A program made the position numbers and the translations under genes. A model generated the notes under the pieces. The model had not been told where the DNA came from, made no database searches, and saw only the letters and a list, made by a program, of their open reading frames with translations. From Hybos culiciformis (taxonomy: Eukaryota > Arthropoda > Insecta > Diptera > Hybotidae): 64,000 nucleotides of DNA. The stretch covers positions 27,701,557-27,765,556 of the forward strand of contig OZ023273.1 of NCBI GenBank assembly GCA_964007475.1, read 5' to 3'. Shown here piece by piece: positions 12,797 through 42,672 of the stretch. Positions within the stretch are counted from its first letter, which is position 1, and every line of letters starts with the position of its first letter.

Positions 12797-15700
12797 ATGA
12801 ATTCTTTTGATGACACCAAAGTTGTAAATATAAATAATGGAACTAGGATTCGGAAAAATCCAAAACAAGATAATAAATCTAATCTTGGTTTAACTTCAAT
12901 CGGAAGCAACAAATTGATGAATCCTAGAATTCCAAAATGTGCCAGATGTCGAAATCATGGAATAATATCAGGTTTAAGGGGACATAAAAAAAATTGCACT
13001 TACCGCGGATGCAGATGCCCAAAATGTGAATTAATTCATGAGAGGCAGAGAATTATGGCTGCGCAAGTAAGGATAATTATTTTATTTTTTTTTGAATACC
13101 TAATCTGTCAAAATATAACTTCTAGTGATAGTGAAAAAAGGGTTGTTTTTCTTAGCTCGTTTTCCATCAAAAGTAAAAAAATGGACTGTATGTGTATGTT
13201 TGTTATCGTTTTCTATCTCTCCGTCCGTCTGTCATTCCGATTCTCTCTTTGTCCATTCTAGTGCACCGATTTCGATCTTATTTTATTGATACTAATTTTC
13301 AAGCTAATGGATGAGAAGCTCTCAACCGACCAGAACCTAATAATTTTCATATAAAATTTTTAGTAAAGTATAAATGGATTTTGATGAAATTAGTAGGTGG
13401 TAGGGAATGGAACCTAAAAATATAGTTAGGTTCCTGATTGTATCTACATGATTACCTACTAACTGTCCCACTTTTAAATCCCGTCTAAACTTCCTTTCCA
13501 TTATCAAATCCATACTTCTTTAAGTATAAAAGGTATCACACCTATTGATTACCAAATCTATAGGTGTGACACCTTTTAACTTTAATAAAAAAAATATTCG
13601 TGCTTGGGGGCTGAAAATGGAAGTCGATATAAGAGTAGAAGACGATTGAACCAACCTAAACAAAAAATTAGGCCCCCGAATGTGGCCAAGGATTCTTATT
13701 CGGGGCAGAAAGCGGATTTGTATGAAAATTGGGTTATGGATGGAGATCGACTGTAAAAAAAATTTTAAAACGGGCCCTGTACTTTATATATATGAGATAC
13801 TCTTTTATTTTTTGTAAATATGAAAAAATTTAACCCAATAAAAAATTCTTTTTAAACGCTTAAACAAATTCTTCTGCATCTTTAGTATTTTTAAAAGAGC
13901 TTAAAAAAAAGTCTATCTAAGATATTCGTTTTAAAAAAATTTGATATCGCAAATATTTTTTTGTTAGTAAAAATTTTGGATATGTATATAAAAAATTTTT
14001 CTAATTTTGTTCACATAAACCCATTTTGAAAGTACTACAGACACAAGTGTACGCCTACGCAACCAAAGATTATCTTTTTTAATTAATTTTTTTTAAATAT
14101 GAGTAGGTATAAATGAAAATATTTCATTACGACAGAAATGTTTGACAAAGTTCCGGAAAAGTTCAAAATATTTTAAGATACATAATGTGTATGTGTGACA
14201 AAGTAAATTTCCATAAACTAATTTTAACATTTTCTTCTTATTTTTCAAACTTCAATTATTCTAATTTTTATTTCATTCCGCACTTTATGAAAAACAATTG
14301 AAAAACAATTATCTATTTATTGTTACCAGTACAATATAGAATAAGGTGATTTATTAAACTTATTATTTTAAGCTTTCAACTATATTTTAATTGTTTAGTT
14401 AATCCTAAGTTTAGTTGAAGCATAATTTTTTATCGCACCTTTGGTCAGTTTCACACAATTAATTTTTTTGCGATGTACAAGAAATTGAATTGCATTGATA
14501 CTAAAAATTATATTCTAGCGACCTTATAATCTTTATATTTAAGTACAGCTAGCCTATAACACTTTTTTTTATGTTATTATTTCATATTATTATTGACCTT
14601 AATTTAGCTAGTCGCGTCACCAAATCGGTATTAAGCTAATCGCAAAAGCGCCAATTTTGTCACGAAAAGTGAGAGATACCATATTTTGATAGTCACGCGC
14701 GCATTTTCTTTCACAAAAAATGATATTTCTCTCACCTGCATTTTAATGGGTTACTAGTATAAAAAAAACACAAGAGCTGTCATGGGACACCCAATTAGAA
14801 CGTAGTTCTTTTGCGTATATATAAGTAATTTTCATTTTCAATCAATATAAAATTTTAATAATTTAAAAAAAAACTTTAAAAAAATCAACAGGCTATCGTT
14901 ATAAGAGCCCTGCATAATAATACCAAGAACCACTTTTTTTTCCGTTTTGTTCTACTTTTTCCCAGTTTTCTCCAGCTTTGTATTTTTTCATTTAAACAAA
15001 CCTTTTTTAGGAGCAATTTAAGCCCGTTTTTACGAATTTGGAAGACCCTTTTTTCACACTTTCCTTTATCGTATCGACAAAATTCAAAAAACTAAAATTG
15101 ACAAATCCCAGATGCCCTTCAAATGGCATCTCGAAAAAAAAGTTGAAAAAGTTGAAAAAGTCGATGCCTCAAAAAAAAAAAGTTGAAAAAGTAGACTTTT
15201 GGAAAATATTTTTTTTTCACAAAAATTTAACTTAAAAACAATATACAAGAAATGAGTATAAAAATCTAAATTTTATTTGAATTATAAAATATTAATTAGT
15301 TAAAAATAAAAAATTAATATTTTCTTAATATTTTATTAATACATATTTTATAAAATCAAATAAAATTTAAGTTTATCAATTTTCATACAAATTTAAATAA
15401 ATATTATTACTAATAGCCGCGACATTTTATCAGGTCAATTGAAAATGAGTCGTAGTTATTATTTATTTATTTTTTTTTAACATATGTTTGGCGACACTTT
15501 AGTGTCGAAATTTCCAACAAGTTTTACCACAAGAGCGTCTGATAAGGAACTACGTTCCAATAAGAAAAGTAATCAAAATATAAGAAAAATTCTAAAAAAA
15601 GTATTATTTAAAAAAAGTTCCATTTAATAAATTTAAAAAAAAATTTATTTATTTCTGAAAAGTTCAAAAAATTATTTATTAACAAAAATAGGAAAATAGA

Positions 15701-18700
15701 AATTACTCATTGTTCATGTGTACATATCGAAATTCATTCGTTATTAGCCATTTAATTGGAATAATAATTTACAATACCACCTGCATTTCTAATATCCAAA
15801 CAACGCATGTTTCATACTCAAATTTTGGTTTTATAAGTACAAGTGATATACTTACTATATATACATATTAAAAAAGTGCTTTTCTTAAAAACATATCGAA
15901 ATGGAGATCGGATACATTTCCATTTCCATACAATCGGAAATTTTTCGATTTTTGCACTTGGAGATTGAATAAAAATAAGGCAACAAATTGGCAATTTGTA
16001 AAAATATGAATTAACAATTTTTACTCAATAATGTTCGAAATAACGACTAACAACAGCATTCACAGCAACAAAAAATTTGTTTTAGTAACTACGTAAGATT
16101 TTTTTGTAAGCACGAGAATATGATCCAAAACAATAACTATTGATTGACTTATCTATAAATTTTCGAAATAAAAAAATAAAGTTTAATACTAAATTTCAAT
16201 GAACTGAAAATTTCTAGTCCATTAAAAAGAAATGCAAAAAAATTTAATGATTGATTGGGTACATATTGAATGGATTTGTTTTTTATATATATGAATATTA
16301 TATTCTTACATAAATTTATGTAAATTAATAATGAAAACAAAACAAAAAATAAATAAACATTCATATTTTTTATTTTTATTTCGGATATAATCCGTATTAA
16401 ATATACATATACTTTCATTCAAAACACATATAAGAAGAAATATGATATATGCCAATAATTATCAAGTGTCAATACAAACATATGGGGGAATTTATATATA
16501 ATATATTTGTATATCTATCTACATTATGTATATATTTATAATATCTATTGACTGTAAATCATTTTCCCTTTTTAGCTGCAATTAATATATTTATATGGTA
16601 AAGGTTAAAATGTTTATGCATCACTCATTTTATTTAATTTCTATTTTTTTTTATTTTAAACTGCTTTCCTCATTTCTTGTGCCTAATATGTTTGCGGTCT
16701 TGTAAAATAAACCATAATACGTATTGTTTTTATTTATATATATTAATAATGCAGTTTCAATTGCAATTAGAATTTTTTTAAGCATAAAAAGCAATAATTG
16801 TTTTATGATTTTTTTTTCAATTTGTGACATAAAATAAAAAATAAAACTAAAAAAAAAAACAGCTTGAAAGTATTAAATGAATTAGGTTAATAACATATTA
16901 ATTTTGAATTTAAACAAAAAAAACATATTTTCAATTCTTTTTTGTTCAATAATTTTATACATCTATTTTGGATATTCTTATGATTTCAAAGGCTCCAATA
17001 AAATAGATAATAATGATAATGATCTTAAATGATTTCATAAATCATAATAAAGTTAATAACCTGAATAATATTTGACGGCTAAATTAATGTTTAAGAGAGA
17101 TTGAAAAAAATTATATGTGTACATATACATATATTATTTTGAAAAATTTTGAAATGTGAAATTTATTTTTTTGATCTAAATAGGAATAGAATTTAAGTGA
17201 AATTTATGTAAAGGGAACATAATGTTTATATATTATCCCTTAAATACATCAAAATAAATAAATAAAATCAACAATGTTTGATATCTTATTGGATTTTATA
17301 TTTTTAGTAGATATAGTAAATATATAATAATTCCAGGATTAAAATTCAAAACACATATTCAATATATGTATTTGTGTTTATATACATATTGCGAATATTC
17401 CCAAAATATAAAAATATTTTTGTTTTTCTTATTTTAGATATGAACTTAGGTAAGACATACATCAAATAATACGGAAGTTTACTATATTTTTCTAAATTAA
17501 CAATGTCAACAGCTAGGAGGATGTGTTCTTCTTTTTCCTTTTTCTTATTTTTTTTTCAATTATGGTATCGTTGGCTAAAACCTCAAGCATAAATACTACA
17601 TACAAACTATAATAACTAATGAAATTAAAATCTTGAAAAGTTATTGCATTCAAGTTTTAGCATAAAAATAAAAATGTAATCAAATCAATTCTTTTGTTTG
17701 CCCAAGTGTTAATCATCCGAGGCGAAATACCATACTGTTTAAATATTAAGGGGATCTCTTTTTCAGTATAAATAAAATAGTTATAATGCCTGAATTGTAT
17801 GTATATAATGATATATTTTTTATGTGTCACTCTATAGCAGCGGTGGGTAAACGCAGCTCCCAGATCCGCATGCGGCTCATCGTTGAATAAAGAAATTTGA
17901 TTCAAAATTTTTTATTCATTTTATTTGAGTCGATATTTTGTAATTTTGAGAAGTCGAAATATCGTTCACAGTTCACAGACCTGCAGCTTCTTTGAAAATT
18001 GGCGTATAATTTGTTAACTTGAACAGCGTTATCAAATTAATCGCCAAATTTCAAAGAATTGACCAACCAAATTCAAAAGTCTTTGTCATTTATATTAAAT
18101 TTTATTTATTAAATTGAAATAATTTTGTCTATATTCTTAATTAGTTATATTTTCTTACGTATACTTTATATAGCACTACGATCGTCATATTAATTAAAAA
18201 AAAAATAATTTATCATATATTGAAAACTGGCAAGCGGCTCGCATTGACCTCATGCGAGCCCGCCCCTGCTCTGTGGTGCACATATTTGTATTAATGGGAT
18301 TATATCCTGTGTGGTTTCTTTATTAAACTATATTATATATATATAAAGTAATTTATAAAATAACTACGAACTTTTAAACTTCACTAAAGATTTTATATAT
18401 TACAGCCAAATAGTTTACAAATAGTTTACGATATTTATGAAAAAATTACTCAAAATACCTTAATTACTAATTTCTTCTTTTATTTTTCTGATAAATCTAT
18501 GCAATTGATGAAAATCTTATATATAAAATATGTTCAAACATATTAAAATTATCAGGTTGCACTTAAACGACAACAAGCTGTAGAAGATGCTATTGCACTT
18601 CGATTGGCTTCAAATGAAAAGGGAATACAGCTTGATGCATTGCCGCCTGGAAAGATTTTCGGCATGAATGTAACACACCCCTGCAGTTCACCTCCAATTC

Positions 18701-19675
18701 CAACATCAAGGTCACCTATTATCTCTGATTTAGAATCAATTAAATCAAGTAAGTTTATATCATCATTACAATTCAGTTTGATCAACTGGAAAAAATTATA
18801 ATTAAAATATTTCATAATTTTATTTCTGCTATAGCCTCATCAAATTCTTCAAATAATGCACAGGTGTCTCAAAGTGCCATAGATATGCTAGCACAATTGT
18901 TTCCTCATCGCAAACGTTCTGTTCTGGAATTGGTGTTAAAAAGATGTGATTTAGACTTATTGCGAGCTATTGAACAATGTACACCGTCTAATGAGGGGCA
19001 CAGTTCAGCTTCGAGTGCATTTAGACCACCAGCGACGCATGTAAGTTAGATTTTTTTTTGTAAAAATAATAAACAAACTTATAATTGGATGTTATTAATA
19101 TTTTGTTTATTTATTTTACTTCATGTACCTTAAAATTTATGTTTTATTTAAGATATTATTCGGCAAAAAGAAATTGATGCAGGATGGAATCCAAAATAAG
19201 TCGTAGTGAATGAAATTCGATATCTTTTAACCTAAAATAATAAGATTAATACACCGCTTATTTTTTATATGTATATTTTTTATATATCTTTAATTACAAT
19301 GACGTTTTTGTAATATCAAAAATCAAATTGAATGCTGAGAAAAAGTTAGGGTTTATTTAATCTCATCAGCCTTTTTTATTAAAATCAAGTCAATTTTGTG
19401 CATTATGTACAATAATGGTTCATACTTTTTAATGCAAATTATTTCAATACTTTTTTTTTCAGATTATAACTACCCCAACTACGCCTACAACAGGAGTTTC
19501 TACACTAGCATCAACTACACAGTTATTATCATCCCAACCACATTATGCACCATTCATTGCGTATCCGAAATGGCTATTGCCTATGTCAATACCTGTAACT
19601 ATGGGTCATTTACCAAATCTTGCACCAAGATGCACTCTGCCAAATTGTCCTTGTATGGATACTTATATTGCATAA
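12797..19675 (+). CDS. Dmrt93B: Doublesex/mab-3-related transcription factor Dmrt93B
   Basis: DM-domain (intertwined zinc module) DNA-binding protein of the Dmrt family. Exons: 12797-13066, 18556-18748, 18835-19040, 19463-19675. Junctions are GT-AG and phases 0, 1, 0 agree, giving 293 aa. The DM domain spans about residues 44-90 and continues into exon 2. Zinc ligands are C48, C51, H63, C67 and H54, C72, C74, C77. The string [11 protein letters not shown] and the following [20 protein letters not shown] point to the Dmrt93B subgroup rather than Dmrt99B or doublesex. A DMA (CUE-like) domain lies at about 168-202, with [13 protein letters not shown] and LLRAIEQ. The C-terminus is Cys-containing ([12 protein letters not shown]). 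Intron 1 is 5.5 kb and holds a hAT MITE. The start is the only in-frame ATG before the DM domain. Without splicing, exon 1 would stay open to 13261, adding 64 non-conserved codons. Confidence 0.93.
13528..13577. repeat. Short hairpin in Dmrt93B intron 1
   Basis: An 18-bp arm, AAAAGGTATCACACCTAT, at 13528-13545 pairs with 13560-13577 (17 of 18 positions) across a 14-bp loop. It may be the centre of a decayed MITE. No wider boundary could be found. Confidence 0.6.
14792..15561. repeat. Segment bounded by ~20-bp inverted repeats
   Basis: A left arm around 14793-14812 (AATTAGAACGTAGTTCTTTT) matches the complement of 15542-15561 at about 17 of 20 positions. The words CACAAGAGC also occur near both ends. 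This suggests a ~770-bp non-autonomous DNA element, but I see no clear target-site duplication, and the internal Lys-rich ORF is low complexity. Confidence 0.35.
17838..18268. mobile_element. hAT (Buster-like) MITE in Dmrt93B intron 1
   Basis: A 431-bp non-coding insertion. The left end is CAGCGGTGGGTAAACGCAGC and the right end is the complement of CAGGGGCGGGCTCGCATG. Both ends carry further GCGGCTCA-like words. The flanks are CTCTATAG (17830-17837) and CTCTGTGG (18269-18276), 6 of 8 identical with two transitions, consistent with an aged 8-bp duplication. The left flank fits the nnnTAnnn target preference known for Buster-group hATs. Confidence 0.65.
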
Positions 19676-22410
19676 ATAACTATAGATGTCAATTTATATT
19701 ATTTATTGTTGTACATATATACCTATATTAATGTTAATTTTCGTTTTCCAAGTTGAAGAAAAGGATATTCAAGAAACATACCTACGTGACACAGTGTTAC
19801 TTGTTGCTTGTTGTTTTATATTAAACACTTTCGTAATAGGATCTGCACTTAAATTTTTAAATGTATGTAAATATTTCATTAAAATAAATAAATATAGGTG
19901 TAGATCAATTATATTTATATTATATTTACTTAATAATTTTTTTAAATAAATTATAGAATCCGAATCAGACAATTGGCTCTAAATTTAGATGTTTGTGTGA
20001 ATTTTAAATTTAAATGATTTAAATAAACTTATAAAAACTCTACCTAATTACAAGTACATGCATAACATACCTATTTACATAAGTTTTCGGTTTAAGCAAA
20101 ATAATAATATTGTAACTTTTAACAATGTTTAATTTCGCGTCGGATTTTACTTTATCTTAGAAAGTTGATCAGGACTAAAAATATTACATTAAAGTTTCAT
20201 TGCTACTCTTCGATTATTCTACAATTACGTAAAACGTAAAAAAAGATTCAAGAATTCAAAATTTCGCATTCATAATTTGAAAATGATCAATTTGTAATTA
20301 GAAACAAAATTATATTAGCCCATTTCAAGGTCATGGACTAAGATATTTTTTTTGAAGAATTTATAATTCCAAATTCCAAGGCATGCGTATTATTTTTACT
20401 ATAAAAATTACGACGTATATTTTCATATTTAATTTAAAAATGCCTATTCTATAAAATTTTCTTTAAAGAATTTCATGGAGAAAAATTAATGGGTTTATAA
20501 GCTTCGTCTCATAATATATGCATTTTTGAGAATAAAACTCTATAATATACATATACATGCCAGATGGAATTATACTGAATGAAAATTTTCCATTCTGTAA
20601 AAATGGGGGTTCTAGACTGAAAAAAAAAACCAAAATACAAAGTATACATATAAATAATGTACGTAATTTTAAGGACGATTATTTTGACAACGTGTTTTAA
20701 TAAATGGCGCAAATAAAATTAATTCGTGTTATAGCAATATGTACATATTTATATATGGAATTTGATATTAAAATATTTCGTACAAGTTTTCAGCATTGAA
20801 CATAATGCGTTCTATGTATATAGTATAATATAGTTCTTTCATTTGACGAATTGGTCAGTGAGAGTACAATGTCGTCTAATGACATGCTTAAGGACGAGAA
20901 CATAGGTATTACTTAATCCTGAGAGTCCACACAGTATGCAATTTAAAATTCCTAGTGCATATTGTTATAGTACATTTGTTGTTGTGAATTCCGATTAGAA
21001 TAATGAATTTACACTAACAAAATACATTAGGAATATGAAATTCAGTACACACTTCAAAATCAAATTCTTTTATGGTGAAGCCCTAATGCCTTTTTTTCTG
21101 GTTTTTGTACAAAAAAAAAGGAGTAAAAAAATGTATGTGTGAAAAAGATTTTAAGAGATAAAAATTTTTTCCGTCTAAAATTTAATATAAAAGTACAAAA
21201 TTAAAATCTTATTTAGAAACTAATTTTATTCTTGTGCACCAGAGTGAAAATATTTTGTACATCCGTTAACTTAAACACTTTGTATATTTGATAATATTTA
21301 CATCAGTAAACATTATGTAATAAAGGACTTTTTGTTGCTAATTGTTATATGCTTTAAGTACCATATCACATTTTCGAAAAAATAGTAAAATAATAATGCA
21401 ACGCAATTTAATTTAACACTGACGAGAGAGTTTTAAATTGGAGAATCAAATGCTCAGATATTTAAAATATATGTTTAACAAATAGTAATTTTAAAGTTTT
21501 TGTGAATCAGAAAACTTGGGCACAACATTGTAACATTAACTTAAATGAAAAAATAATATAAATTATTATATGAAAATTTTCTAATTGTAAAATTTTAAAT
21601 TTAAATTAAGTGAGAATGTTTATCTGGATTTCACGTTTCACATTATTTTCACTCATAAATTTTAAATGTTTTTGTGAATCAGATACTACGTACAACACTG
21701 GTCTCTTTCTCTTGCATTATAGCTACTTATAAATAAATTTTTACTATACCATTGTTTAATTATGCAGTAAAATTTAAGCTTTTATCAAAAATGATAAATA
21801 TGGTTTTTGTTATATATTTAAATTGAAAATTAAAATAAATTTTATTCATAGGGTAAGAATTTTTTTTTTTTTATGAATAAGTTCCTTACAAGTAAGATAC
21901 TTTTATTGTCCTTTTTTTTTGCGTAGTATTAAAAACATATAGCATTTACAGATTTTATTTTCATATTAACATTATTTCTTAAAGCTTTAGTTCAGTTGGT
22001 GTTAGGATGTTTAATTGTTTGGGTTTGTTTTGAGTTCTTGGAATTTTTATTTTGACTTGTACAAATAATTTGTGTGTGATTTATAATTAATATTATAATA
22101 AAAGCAATAAATAAAAAAAATTTAAATGTTTTTTGAATAAAAGTTTTAAATTATTTTTTAAAAAAATCGAAAATTTTGTGTGTGAAAATGATTAAAAAAA
22201 TTTTATTTCGCATTAATAACGAGTATAATATATAAATATCATAAATAAATTTAAAGTAATTACTTTTATAAAAACGCATATTATAATTTATATCGCTTAG
22301 CGAAAATCTTAGTCCGAGTATAAGTAAGAAAATATTAATTAAACATTTTATTTATTTGGTTCTAACATAAAAATTAAATTAAAATTTTATTCTGATAAAT
22401 ATTTTGAAAG
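19676..22410. other. Intergenic: Dmrt93B 3' side to Lk6 5' side
   Basis: Candidate polyadenylation hexamers AATAAA for Dmrt93B occur at 19883-19888 and 20022-20027. Which one is used cannot be decided from sequence. The remainder is AT-rich with no recognisable exon or repeat. Confidence 0.45.
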
Positions 22411-22441
22411 ATGTTGTCGAAAACTGAAGTTCTTGTAAAAG
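22411..22441 (+). CDS. Candidate alternative first coding exon of Lk6
   Basis: ATG at 22411 opens ten codons (MLSKTEVLVK) plus one base, followed by a strong donor G|GTGAGT at 22442. The exit phase is 1, the same as the main first exon, so it would splice in frame to 36568 and change only the first 26 residues. Short, and based on phase and donor quality alone; chance cannot be excluded. Confidence 0.35.
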
Positions 22442-24970
22442 GTGAGTAAATTTTATATAAATACAAAATTTATTTGCGCACTTACCGGCGTTAATTATTT
22501 TTTTTAACACTTGTACATTAAGTTACACTTTATATATTATATTTATCAGTCTCATCTCATCACATACCAAAATATACAACATTAGAATATGTTTTCAAAT
22601 TTTGATTATATTTTAGTATACCAGAAATAACTTAAAAAGTTGTTGATTTTTTTTGTTTTTGATTTGAGATAATATACTTTTCCATATTTCTATTCATATT
22701 GTTAGTCAGTCATGTAGATTATGTCTTTTTTTTTTTGCATAAAATGGCTTAAAGAAACTTCATCATTTTCTACCCAGCTCTCATAAATTTATGTCATATA
22801 CGTAGGATTGTCAATCATATGGAATTGGAGTAGTTTTGTTTTAAAAATATTTATCGAAGAAGGAAAATATACAAGCCAGTTTTGCACATATATGTATATT
22901 TCGATTTTAAATATTTGTTCACTTAATTCAGTTGTTTATAGAACAACTTGACCAACTAAAATTTTGTAATATGTATTATAAATTTCGTCATTGAGCCTAT
23001 TTTTGGGACCTACATAATGTAGATATGTCCATTAACATAACACAGGTATGTTTTCCTTTGGCACTTCATTTTTCGAAACTTTTATTTTATTTTATTTTTT
23101 TAATTAAATATTAAAAGTCCTCCTACTGAATTATATCTGAGATTTGACGCGTTGTTCATTTATATAAAAAGTTAGGATTTAGATCAAATGAATTTGGAAC
23201 AAATTGATAGAAGAAACGTATAAAAAATATATTTAGCTCAGTTTCTTACCAAGAATTCGAACTGGAGACTGAAAAATATATTTCGTTCAAAATTGGTACA
23301 TGAATAGAGGGAAATAGAATTGTTAAATTATTAAGAAAAAAATTTCGGAATATATTTTTTAATTGAAGTGTTGAAGAGGGACTTCGGTACTCGTTTATAA
23401 TATACTAGAAACTGTTATACCTATATTAAATTTGATTTATATACGTTATTTTAAAATAATTTCAAAAATACGCTTAGAATACTTCATTTTTGAATTGTAA
23501 TTTGTAATTGTAAGTTTTTAATGTGTTTGTAGCTAAAAAACTTTGCATTTGCTGTATATTTTTGGATAAATTTCCACAATTATAATATTTATTGCCATTT
23601 AGATTTTGGAAATTCGAATTACAGAAGGAATAAACTAATCTGAGCCTAAAAATATGCAAATTTTTATTATAATAAACCTAATACATATATAAATTTTATA
23701 ACCAAAAACCAAAAAAATGAGACTATGTCATCTCGAAAGGAAAATTTTAAACAATTTTTTTTGTCAAATAATCAATAAATAATAAATAAAACAACTTCTT
23801 TTTTGTTAATTTATTTTATAATAAAAAATTTTATTGATTGAGTGCACTATTCTTCAGTTTTTTTTTTTTTTAATTTATTCTTGATAAACTTTCGCATAAT
23901 TTAGTAAGCTATGGATTTAACATATATTTAATGGGGTTAGCTTTAATTTCGAAAAAAGAGCATTAAATAAAAACAAAAACAAAAGAGATCCACAAACAGA
24001 TGACATTTCGAAAAAAATCAAACTTGTCACACCACTACATTGAAACAAAGAGAAAAATTAAGTAAAAAAATTACTTTCAGAATGAAAATAAAATTCATAT
24101 TCATTCGGAATTCTAAAATCGAAGAAAGATGATGTAAAATGGAAAAGTAGTGCAATTTTTTTTAAAATTTTATTTTTAAAATTTAAAATTAAATTTTAGA
24201 GGACTATTTAACTGGAAATTATTTTGTGTTTTTCTTTTTTTGTTTCTTTAAAAAAATCACACCTAGTTTAATTTTTGTTCAAAGTATTTTTTCAACAACA
24301 ACAACAACAAGAAAAACGTGTTCAGATGTTCAGCAGAATTCAGTTTTAATTTATTTTTTCATTTGCATTGAAAATAAATTTATTTAATGAATAAAAATCT
24401 GAACAAAAAAAAAATATTTTTCCATCATTTTAAATCAAAATTATTTTAAAACCGGGTGAAAAAAAAAGAAGAAGTTCTTTGCTAATCTAATAAGAAAGAA
24501 TAAAAATCATTATTGTCAGTCACTGTGCCGTGGTGTTTTTAATTTAATTGTTTTTTTTTTTTCCGAAATAAAAATTGTAAATTTTATCAAGAATTTTGTG
24601 TAATATCAATCATCGATAAATAAAAAATTGCAAAGTCAGTGAATTTTTTTGAAAATTATATACCTATTCACATTTCACAAAATTAAAACGCAAAAAAATA
24701 AAAATTTGAAAGCCATCTGAGAATTTCTTTCTAGAAGCAAACAGGCAGAAGAAGGAAAAAAACACTGAAAATATTATAAAATTGGCACTCACACAAAGAA
24801 AATTCCAAGTTTTTTTTTGTTTATATCTATCGGAAATTTTTTGGTTTCTCTATTGTTAGTTTTTTTTTTTTTGGAGCATCTGAGTGGAAAATTTTTGCAT
24901 AAGCCAAGCGAAGCAAAGAGAAAAAAAAAAATATATAAAATTTCTGTAAAATTTTCCAGCAGTTATCAAA

Positions 24971-41989
<17,019 letters not shown>

Positions 41990-42316
41990 TTTCTACTTTT
42001 TGAATTTTATTGAGAGTAGATTGAAAAATCAACGTACATTTAATATACATATTCGAAAAAATATTTAAAAGTTAATTCCACTTTGAAAGTTGAATTTTTT
42101 GTTTTAAATATATAAAGTATATTTATAGTTTTGCTGGAGGAGAAAAAGAGAATTGTTGAAAATGAACATTAATTTTCATTAAAATAATAATGAGTCAGTT
42201 CTTTTTTATGTCTGGGTTTTTTTTTTTTTTTTTCCAAAATTGTATTTAATTCTTATGAAAATCTTAAACAATAGTACTTTTTTCTGTTGGTTTAAAATTG
42301 AAAATTTACCAGCTGC

Positions 42317-42457
42317 AGGAGGGTTATTATGAGTTACGATCGATAGTAAAAATTTTACGAAAATTCTATTCACAAATTCTATTTTGATGAAATTCAAGGA
42401 AAATTTATATTATTATTAGTTTTACTCAATTAATTGTAACACATAATAACCCTCCAG
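42317..42457. repeat. 141-bp segment with ~20-bp inverted ends
   Basis: The left end CAGGAGGGTTATTATGAGTT at 42317 is matched in inverted orientation at 42438-42457 (complement CTGGAGGGTTATTATGTGTT). A possible 3-bp CAG flank on each side is too short to prove insertion. It may lie in the Lk6 3' UTR, where it would form a stem in the transcript. Confidence 0.5.
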
Positions 42458-42666
42458 TTTTTAGTTTTAATTTATATAAATTTAAAAAAGTTCTTACTAA
42501 AAAAAAATAAAATGTTATCCATTCTCAGAAACATTGTAAAAAAAAAATTAAGAAATAACGTAAAGGAAGTTTTGTAGCCTAAAGAAATGCATTAAACTTA
42601 AAATGGAAAATATAAACTGTACACTCATGATTGTTAGTTTTAATTCATTTTTGTTTTTGTTACGAA

Positions 42667-42672
42667 AATAAA
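42667..42672 (+). terminator. Candidate Lk6 polyadenylation signal
   Basis: AATAAA about 680 bp after the Lk6 stop codon. Further hexamers lie near 42960. In such AT-rich DNA the motif is frequent by chance, so this is only a candidate. Confidence 0.25.

Larger units (their letters stand above)
13067..18555 (+). other. Dmrt93B intron 1 (5.5 kb)
   Basis: The donor is CAA|GTAAGG and the acceptor is TATCAG. The intron begins with a pyrimidine-rich patch near 13210 and a stretch of slightly higher complexity up to about 13760 that may be old repeat DNA. It contains a short hairpin (13528-13577), an inverted-repeat-bounded segment (14792-15561) and a hAT MITE (17838-18268). Nothing else stands out; the remainder is simple AT-rich DNA. 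Confidence 0.75.

Noticed and set aside
15038..15235. 65-codon Lys-rich ORF in Dmrt93B intron 1
   Set aside because: Its C-terminal half is a translated A-rich repeat; no domain or splice context.
18552..18815. Antisense ORF over Dmrt93B exon 2
   Set aside because: It is the shadow of a conserved exon whose plus-strand reading clearly encodes the DM-domain continuation.
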